DNA from: Gammaproteobacteria bacterium | GTDB taxonomy: Bacteria; Pseudomonadota; Gammaproteobacteria; UBA6429 | Assembly (NCBI GenBank): GCA_003232015.1 | Contig: QIKU01000039.1 | Span: 1 to 12,568, forward strand | Direction: 5' to 3' | Length of the DNA stretch: 12,568 nucleotides | Part shown: piece after piece, positions 4,980-12,568 of the stretch | Layout: every line of letters starts with the position of its first letter | Numbering within the stretch: position 1 is the first letter of the stretch | Program-made: the position numbers and the translations under genes | The notes under the pieces: model-generated | Seen by the model: only the letters and a program-made list of their open reading frames with translations | Told to the model about the DNA's origin: nothing | Databases searched by the model: none

Positions 4980-6416
4980 TTATATAGACCATGTATGTAC
5001 AGGTTCGGCTGTATTTTGTCGTTCAGCATAAGCTGCAGTGAGCTGCTGCATGCTGCAGTTATGTTTTTTTAAATAGTTGCGTTGCCAGTTAGCTCCATGT
5101 TGTTCATTGTCGACACGTTGCCGTATTATATTAAGGTAATAGTCGATGTCGTTAGCCGCAATATCCATTTGTTGTAAACCCTTTTCCGCATTGGACAGTA
5201 ATTGTGTTTGTAGTAACTTTTTCATTTTTCCCGAGTAAACATCTAACCATTTTATATTTGCCTGCCAACTCGATTTTGCAGCATTATAAAAATTATCTTT
5301 TGCAGTGCTAAAAGGAATCTCATGTTCTGGAGGCGAGGCTAATTGTGTGAGGTAATTTGCCAGGCCATAATAAAAAGCGGCATTGGCAATACCGTCAACA
5401 ATGGTTGGGCCTGCGGGGATAACCCGATGTTCGATTCTCACATGGGGTTGATTTGTGGTTTCGTCAAAACCAATTAAAGGGCGGTTCCATCGCCAGATGG
5501 TACCATTGTGCAAACGTAAATATTTAAGTTGGTTTATTTCTTCGTTATAACTTACTGGTAGTAAAACAGGATAACGGTCAATATTTTCCTGAAAGATATT
5601 CATCAGTGATTGCCTGGCATAGTCGTAGCCAAAGCTTACCCGTTTAGTAGGACCAAAGGCGGCATCATTAAAACCGCCTACTTCAACGGCTTGTTCAAAC
5701 AACGGAATGCGCGTTTCATCCCACAGATCTTTGCCAAACAAAAAAGGCGAGTTTGCCGAAACAGCAACGGTTGCCGCAGAGGCCAGTATGCTTGCATTAT
5801 AGGCACGCACTGATTGTTTAATAGGGATTTGCCAGTGCAGTTGAAAGGACGTAGTGGCCGATTCCAACATTACATCATGGTGTTGTGTTTTTAAATGATC
5901 ACGGCCAACAATGTCCAGTTGTAATGGTTTGCCTTTGCGTTGTGCGAATACCTGCTTGTTGAGTGCATAATAGCGCTTCATGTTTGACATGTTTTTAAGC
6001 ACAAGTTGCTCATCAGTTACACTGGGTAAGATGCCAATCATAATAAGTGAAGCATTAAAACTTGCGGCAACGGTGGTGCAATGCTGCCAGCTTTTTTCAA
6101 GGGATGCTTGCAGTCGTGATAAGGCATGGCCGTGCAGATCTTCGGGTTCACCGTTGAGTTCTATGTTAAAGCGTGACAGCTCCGGCGACATTAAATGATT
6201 GTCCAGTTTTTTTAAGAAGCTGTCATTTAATGGGGTGGGGTTGGCATTTTTATCCACCAGCCAGACCTCGAGTTCAAACCCGGCTCCTGGGCCATAAGAT
6301 GAAAGCTGACCGTTAGCAAACCAGTCGGCCAATAACTGGTTTTCCTGTTGCAGGTGCTGCTGATAGTTTGCAAAATCGCCTGCAGAAAAATGCACAGCAT
6401 CTATTTCTTCGCCCAT
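4980..6416 (-). CDS. GCS2-type glutamate-cysteine ligase-like carboxylate-amine ligase
   Basis: This 478-residue protein is of the GCS2 (YbdK/plant-type gamma-glutamylcysteine ligase) superfamily, which uses ATP to join a carboxylate to an amine. Motifs: 'YGPGAGFELEVWLVD' (about 41-55, ATP/Mg and glutamate site), 'IELNGEPEDLHG' (85-96), 'LESATTSFQLHWQIP' (184-198), 'AVSANSPFLFGKDLWDETRIPLFEQAVEV' in pieces (218-246) and 'RIEHRVIPAGPTIVD' (327-341, Arg phosphate contact). It could be a true gamma-glutamylcysteine synthetase, but that is not certain: many GCS2 proteins act on other substrates. The downstream zinc deacylase begins 1 nt after its stop, so the pair is one operon that may make and hydrolyse the same kind of amide. 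It is divergent from accA with a 191-bp intergenic region. The start at 6416 has GGAA about 10 nt upstream. Codon use resembles the core genes to its right, not the AT-rich left end. Confidence 0.82.
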   Translation of the reverse strand: MGEEIDAVHFSAGDFANYQQHLQQENQLLADWFANGQLSSYGPGAGFELEVWLVDKNANPTPLNDSFLKKLDNHLMSPELSRFNIELNGEPEDLHGHALSRLQASLEKSWQHCTTVAASFNASLIMIGILPSVTDEQLVLKNMSNMKRYYALNKQVFAQRKGKPLQLDIVGRDHLKTQHHDVMLESATTSFQLHWQIPIKQSVRAYNASILASAATVAVSANSPFLFGKDLWDETRIPLFEQAVEVGGFNDAAFGPTKRVSFGYDYARQSLMNIFQENIDRYPVLLPVSYNEEINQLKYLRLHNGTIWRWNRPLIGFDETTNQPHVRIEHRVIPAGPTIVDGIANAAFYYGLANYLTQLASPPEHEIPFSTAKDNFYNAAKSSWQANIKWLDVYSGKMKKLLQTQLLSNAEKGLQQMDIAANDIDYYLNIIRQRVDNEQHGANWQRNYLKKHNCSMQQLTAAYAERQNTAEPVHTWSI

Positions 6417-6607
6417 TACTATTGGTTCCGTGGCTTGTTTGCTTTAAGTTTAGCCGTATTTTGTTATTTTTCTATTGACCGATTTCGGCTTGAGAGTATT
6501 GTTATCGCCACAAAAAGGCGTTATCTTGTTGGATATTCGACCGAAAGCGCAAAACTACTATATAATAGTATAATTCTCACGATAATTTTAAAAAGTATTT
6601 AAAAATC
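6417..6607. promoter_or_regulatory. Divergent control region between the ligase gene and accA
   Basis: The 191-bp spacer is increasingly AT-rich towards accA. A strong -10 TATAAT (6561-6566) has a partial -35, TCGACC (6537-6542), 18 bp away. A second TATAAT (6569-6574) overlaps downstream. A perfect dyad TACTAT-ATA-ATAGTA (6556-6570) is centred on the first -10 and could be a repressor site. No convincing promoter pair is seen for the minus-strand ligase gene. Confidence 0.45.
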
Positions 6608-7573
6608 ATGAACTTAAATTTTCTAGACTTTGAACAACCGATTGCTGAACTGGAAGCTAAAATTGAAGAGCTGCGTTACGTTGGCTCCGATAATGAAATT
6701 AATATTGCGGAAGAAATTACCCGTCTTCAGGGTAAAAGCCGTGAGTTAACCGAGTCCATTTTCAGTAATTTAAAAGCAGCACAAATTTCGCAGTTATCGC
6801 GTCATCCACAACGGCCTTATCTTCTGGATTATGTTAAACGTATTTTTACCGATTTTGAAGAATTACACGGTGACCGGGCTTTTAAAGACGATTATGCGAT
6901 TGTCGGTGGCATTGCCCGCCTCGAAAACACACCGGTGATGATTATTGGCCAGCAAAAAGGCCGCGATACAAAAGAAAAAGTAAAACGTAATTTTGGTATG
7001 CCGCGCCCAGAAGGCTACCGTAAAGCACTGCGGTTAATGAAAATGGCCGAGCAGTTTAAACTACCCGTTTTAACCTTTATTGATACACCTGGTGCTTACC
7101 CCGGTATTGGGGCTGAAGAACGTAACCAGAGTGAAGCGATTGCGCGTAACCTGTTAGAAATGTCAGAGCTTAAAACGCCAATTATTAGTACGGTCATTGG
7201 TGAAGGTGGTTCGGGTGGCGCTTTGGCCATTGGCGTTGCCGATAGAACACTTATGCTGCAATACAGTACCTACTCGGTGATTTCTCCCGAAGGCTGTGCC
7301 ACTATTTTATGGAAGAGTGCAGACAAGGCAAATGAAGCTGCCGAGGCAATGGGTTTAACGGCGCAACGCTTAAAAGAGCTAGATTTAGTTGACGGGATTA
7401 TTGAAGAACCACTTGGCGGTGCGCATCGCGATCACGATACGGTGGCGCAATCACTTAAAACGGTGCTGGTTGAACAACTCGCTTATTTAAAAACAATTCC
7501 TCTGGATAAGCTATTAGAAGATCGTTATCAGCATTTAATGGCGATTGGTAATTATGAAGAAAAAAGTGCTTAA
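6608..7573 (+). CDS. accA: Acetyl-CoA carboxylase carboxyltransferase subunit alpha
   Basis: This 321-residue protein is full length for bacterial AccA (about 315-320). With AccD it forms the cytoplasmic carboxyltransferase that moves CO2 from biotin on AccB to acetyl-CoA, giving malonyl-CoA for fatty acid synthesis. The N-terminal helical part (1-60) is followed by '[25 protein letters not shown]' in pieces (66-90), '[23 protein letters not shown]' (118-140), '[25 protein letters not shown]' in pieces (157-181) and the oxyanion-hole glycine loop '[12 protein letters not shown]' (198-209). The ATG at 6608 gives the canonical '[20 protein letters not shown]' start; the ribosome site is weak. 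tilS overlaps by 1 nt (TAATG), the usual gammaproteobacterial pairing. dnaE, often just upstream, is replaced here by the divergent ligase/deacylase operon. Confidence 0.97.
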   Translation: MNLNFLDFEQPIAELEAKIEELRYVGSDNEINIAEEITRLQGKSRELTESIFSNLKAAQISQLSRHPQRPYLLDYVKRIFTDFEELHGDRAFKDDYAIVGGIARLENTPVMIIGQQKGRDTKEKVKRNFGMPRPEGYRKALRLMKMAEQFKLPVLTFIDTPGAYPGIGAEERNQSEAIARNLLEMSELKTPIISTVIGEGGSGGALAIGVADRTLMLQYSTYSVISPEGCATILWKSADKANEAAEAMGLTAQRLKELDLVDGIIEEPLGGAHRDHDTVAQSLKTVLVEQLAYLKTIPLDKLLEDRYQHLMAIGNYEEKSA

Positions 7574-8919
7574 TGCTCACAGTCGAATCGTTCTGGCGCG
7601 ACTTATCTAAACTCCATTCATCTTATATGCAAGCAGATGCACATTATCTACTTGCGTATAGTGGTGGGTTAGATTCCCACGTATTACTCCATCTGCTGGT
7701 CGAATTAAAAAAACTTAAACGTATTAATCGCCTTGGCGTTGTGCATATTAACCATCAACTGCATGCAGATTCATTTCAATGGGCTGCACATTGTGAGCAA
7801 CAGTGCGAGCAGTATCAATTATCTTGCGATACTATTAATGTTGTTGTGGATAAAAATTCAGGTTTGGGGCTGGAAGCCGCTGCACGGCAAGCCCGTTATG
7901 CTGCCTTTAAAACATTAGTGACGAATAAAACACTTTTATTAACCGCTCAACACGCAGACGATCAGGTTGAAACATTTTTACTGCAAAGTTTACGTGGGGG
8001 TGGCGTAAAAGGTTTGGCTGCCATGCCGGCGATTAAGCGTTTTGAAAAAGGTTATTTGAGCCGGCCATTGTTATCGGTAACCCAACAGGACATTACTGAT
8101 TACGCCAGTCAACAACATTTAAGTTGGGTGGATGATCCATCAAATGACAATACAAATTTTGACCGTAATTATCTACGGCAACACGTTGTACCGGCATTAA
8201 AACAGCGCTGGCCAGCCATTCATAAAACATTCGCTCGTGTTACACAACATCAGGCAGAAAATAAAAAATTACTTACTGAGCTGGCGCAAATGGATTTGCA
8301 ACAACTTGAGGCTGTTGATAATACGCTTTCAATTTCTCGTTTACGCGTACTTTCGCTGCACCGACAAAAAAATGTTCTACGTTACTGGCTGCATAATATA
8401 ATTGGCTTAAGCATGCCTGATGCAACGCACTTAAACAGGATATTAAATGAAGTGCTGAATGCGGCAGCGGATAGCCAACCCTGTGTGCGTTGGGGGAGTG
8501 CCACGGTTCGGCGTTATCAGGATAAGCTTTATGCCGACAATATTGCAGCCGATAAACTGCTGCAGGTTGAAAACTTAAATTGGGCACCACAAAAGCAATA
8601 TCGTTTTGGCTTGAAACAGTTATTTACTGAACAATGCGAAGGGCAAGGTTTAAGTGCTAACCAACTGCAATCTAAAAACGTAACAATTCGCTTCCGGCAA
8701 GGGGGGGAAACCTGTTGTCCGCAAGGTCGGGGGCCGCATCAACATAAATTAAAGAAATTATTTCAGGAATGGCAAATACCGCCGTGGCAACGCAGCGCTA
8801 TTCCTTTGGTTTATGTTGACAATGTACTGGCGCAGGTTGTGGGTTACTGTCTTTGTGAGCCTTTTGCTGCCCGCCCAAATGAATCGGGCTATCTTATTCG
8901 ATCTCGTGATATTGAATAG
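7573..8919 (+). CDS. tilS: tRNA(Ile)-lysidine synthase
   Basis: TilS uses ATP to attach lysine to C34 of the CAU-anticodon tRNA-Ile, changing its identity from Met to Ile and letting it read AUA. The 448-residue protein has the N-type PP-loop 'SGGLDS' at 30-35, then 'VHINHQLHADSFQWA', 'GLEAAARQARYAAF', 'LTAQHADDQVETFLLQSLRGGGVKGLAAM' in pieces and 'WVDDPSNDNTNFDRNYLR', all hallmark blocks of the catalytic domain. The C-terminal region has 'RFRQGGE' and 'LKKLFQEWQIPPWQR', the TilS-C domain that holds the tRNA acceptor stem. It starts inside the accA stop (TAATG), so translation is coupled. Seven G at about 8700-8706 encode the conserved QGGE and the frame is intact. The gene is essential in most bacteria. 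Confidence 0.96.
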   Translation: MLTVESFWRDLSKLHSSYMQADAHYLLAYSGGLDSHVLLHLLVELKKLKRINRLGVVHINHQLHADSFQWAAHCEQQCEQYQLSCDTINVVVDKNSGLGLEAAARQARYAAFKTLVTNKTLLLTAQHADDQVETFLLQSLRGGGVKGLAAMPAIKRFEKGYLSRPLLSVTQQDITDYASQQHLSWVDDPSNDNTNFDRNYLRQHVVPALKQRWPAIHKTFARVTQHQAENKKLLTELAQMDLQQLEAVDNTLSISRLRVLSLHRQKNVLRYWLHNIIGLSMPDATHLNRILNEVLNAAADSQPCVRWGSATVRRYQDKLYADNIAADKLLQVENLNWAPQKQYRFGLKQLFTEQCEGQGLSANQLQSKNVTIRFRQGGETCCPQGRGPHQHKLKKLFQEWQIPPWQRSAIPLVYVDNVLAQVVGYCLCEPFAARPNESGYLIRSRDIE

Positions 8920-10845
<1,926 letters not shown>

Positions 10846-10855
10846 TGGTTTTTTT

Positions 10856-11016
10856 AGGGGCTGTTGATCTTTCTGATGTTAGGCTGATTTTGAGAAAATT
10901 TAAGTCCTGACAAGGCATTTTTTACGTATCAATGCACTTCATTGGTCGTAAAAAATAACGCCGGCAGGGCTAAAATTAGCCAACATCAGGCAATAGATGA
11001 AAGATTAACAGCCCCT
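10856..11016. repeat. 161-bp imperfect palindrome (MITE-like element or long hairpin)
   Basis: The terminal arms are AGGGGCTGTTGATCTTTC (10856-10873) and GAAAGATTAACAGCCCCT (10999-11016), inverted with one mismatch in 18. Inside these, TGATGTTAGGCTGATTTT (10875 on) pairs imperfectly with AAAATTAGCCAACATCA (ending about 10988). Near the centre ATTTTTTACG (10917-10926) pairs perfectly with CGTAAAAAAT (10947-10956), and AATG/CATT closes the loop. There is no coding potential. Inverted termini and full-length folding suggest a miniature inverted-repeat element; no convincing target-site duplication is visible. It may also end pyrG transcription: seven T (10849-10855) sit just before it, on the wrong side for a plus-strand terminator. 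Confidence 0.7.
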
Positions 11017-11032
11017 GGTATGCAATAAAGCA

Positions 11033-11058
11033 CATCAAATAAAATGGTTTATTTGATG
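11033..11058. promoter_or_regulatory. Perfect 11-bp hairpin/dyad in the eno leader
   Basis: CATCAAATAAA (11033-11043), a 4-nt loop ATGG and TTTATTTGATG (11048-11058) form a perfect 11-bp stem. It ends 31 nt before the eno start, ahead of the purine-rich ribosome site GAGAGAA (11079-11085). It could be an operator dyad or an RNA stem that affects eno expression or mRNA stability; there is no T-run, so it is not a terminator. Confidence 0.55.
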
Positions 11059-11080
11059 ATTAAGATGAAAGACAACATGA

Positions 11081-12373
<1,293 letters not shown>

Positions 12374-12378
12374 ATGAA

Positions 12379-12568
12379 ATGCCAATGCGCTACCTTGCCA
12401 TTTTACTCTCTGTCCTGTTCATATTGCTGCAATATGATTTATGGGTTGGCGAAGGTAGCGTGCCGGCAGCCTGGAAGCTGGAAGAAACAATAAAGTTACA
12501 ACAACGACAAAACGCAAGAATAAAAGAACGTAACAATGCACTGGATGCAGAAGTAAAAGATCTTAAGT
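12379..12568 (+). CDS. ftsB: Cell division protein FtsB, N-terminal part (3' end outside window)
   Basis: The open frame reads MPMRYLAILLSVLFILLQYD, then LWVGEGSVPAAWKLEETIKL and a charged stretch ending …DAEVKDLK at the window edge: 63 codons. This matches FtsB, a small single-pass inner-membrane protein that joins FtsL and FtsQ in the divisome. There is a short cytoplasmic start, one transmembrane helix (about residues 5-19), the conserved 'LQYDLWxG' after it, and a periplasmic coiled coil ('QQRQNARIKERNNALDAEV'). The start is ATG 12379, 5 bp after the eno stop with GAAG at 12367-12370; ATG 12385 is an alternative giving MRYLAI. The eno-ftsB order is the usual gammaproteobacterial one, with ispD expected next. 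Confidence 0.93.
   Translation, partial: MPMRYLAILLSVLFILLQYDLWVGEGSVPAAWKLEETIKLQQRQNARIKERNNALDAEVKDLK

Noticed and set aside
4979..5029. Longer start for the AstE/AspA-like gene at 5029
   Set aside because: It would overlap the ligase gene by about 50 bp without a ribosome site; the ATG 1 nt after the ligase stop is simpler.
8700..8706. Seven-G run in tilS as a frameshift or phase-variable tract
   Set aside because: The frame is right on both sides and encodes the conserved FRQGGE stretch; no sign of a broken gene.

Overview
The window looks like a chromosomal segment of a gammaproteobacterium of low to moderate GC. The right half carries an ordinary housekeeping order (accA-tilS, pyrG, eno-ftsB) that is typical of that class, and every protein there reads as full length with its catalytic motifs intact. 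I cannot name the genus from the sequence.

Layout: (1) Positions 1-2088 are visibly AT-rich accessory DNA. They hold the 3' end of a type I restriction-modification specificity gene (hsdS), followed after 5 bp by a 547-residue protein of no family I recognise. That protein has an HExxH motif and a later EGxA motif, as in zinc metallopeptidases of the gluzincin type. (2) Positions about 2177-3275 are a scrapyard: the C-terminal half of an ImmA/IrrE-type protein, the first codons of a REP-associated tyrosine transposase (RAYT), a possible tail of a PIN-domain toxin, an intact Phd/YefM antitoxin with no toxin, a copy of the 3' end of the aspartoacylase-like gene that lies 1.1 kb further right, and a REP-like inverted pair. 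(3) Positions 3276-3967 hold an intact BrnT/BrnA toxin-antitoxin pair, bracketed by 29-bp direct repeats made from the 3' end of that same aspartoacylase-like gene. (4) Positions 3968-6416, on the minus strand, are a two-gene unit: a GCS2-type carboxylate-amine ligase, then an AstE/AspA-type zinc deacylase starting 1 nt after the ligase stop. (5) Positions 6608-8919 are accA and tilS, overlapping by 1 nt. (6) pyrG (9223-10845) follows a 303-bp AT-rich spacer. (7) Between pyrG and eno is a 161-bp imperfect palindrome resembling a MITE, then a perfect 11-bp hairpin in the eno leader. (8) eno is followed after 5 bp by ftsB, cut by the window edge.

How it works together: the core genes cover fatty acid initiation (AccA), tRNA-Ile decoding (TilS), CTP supply (PyrG), glycolysis (Eno) and division (FtsB). 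The ligase/deacylase pair probably makes and breaks an amide bond on an unknown small substrate. The left part is a defence and toxin-antitoxin region that appears to have grown by repeated insertion at the 3' end of the deacylase gene. The least explained items are the metallopeptidase-like gene coupled to hsdS and the three nested copies of the deacylase 3' end around the toxin-antitoxin cassette.
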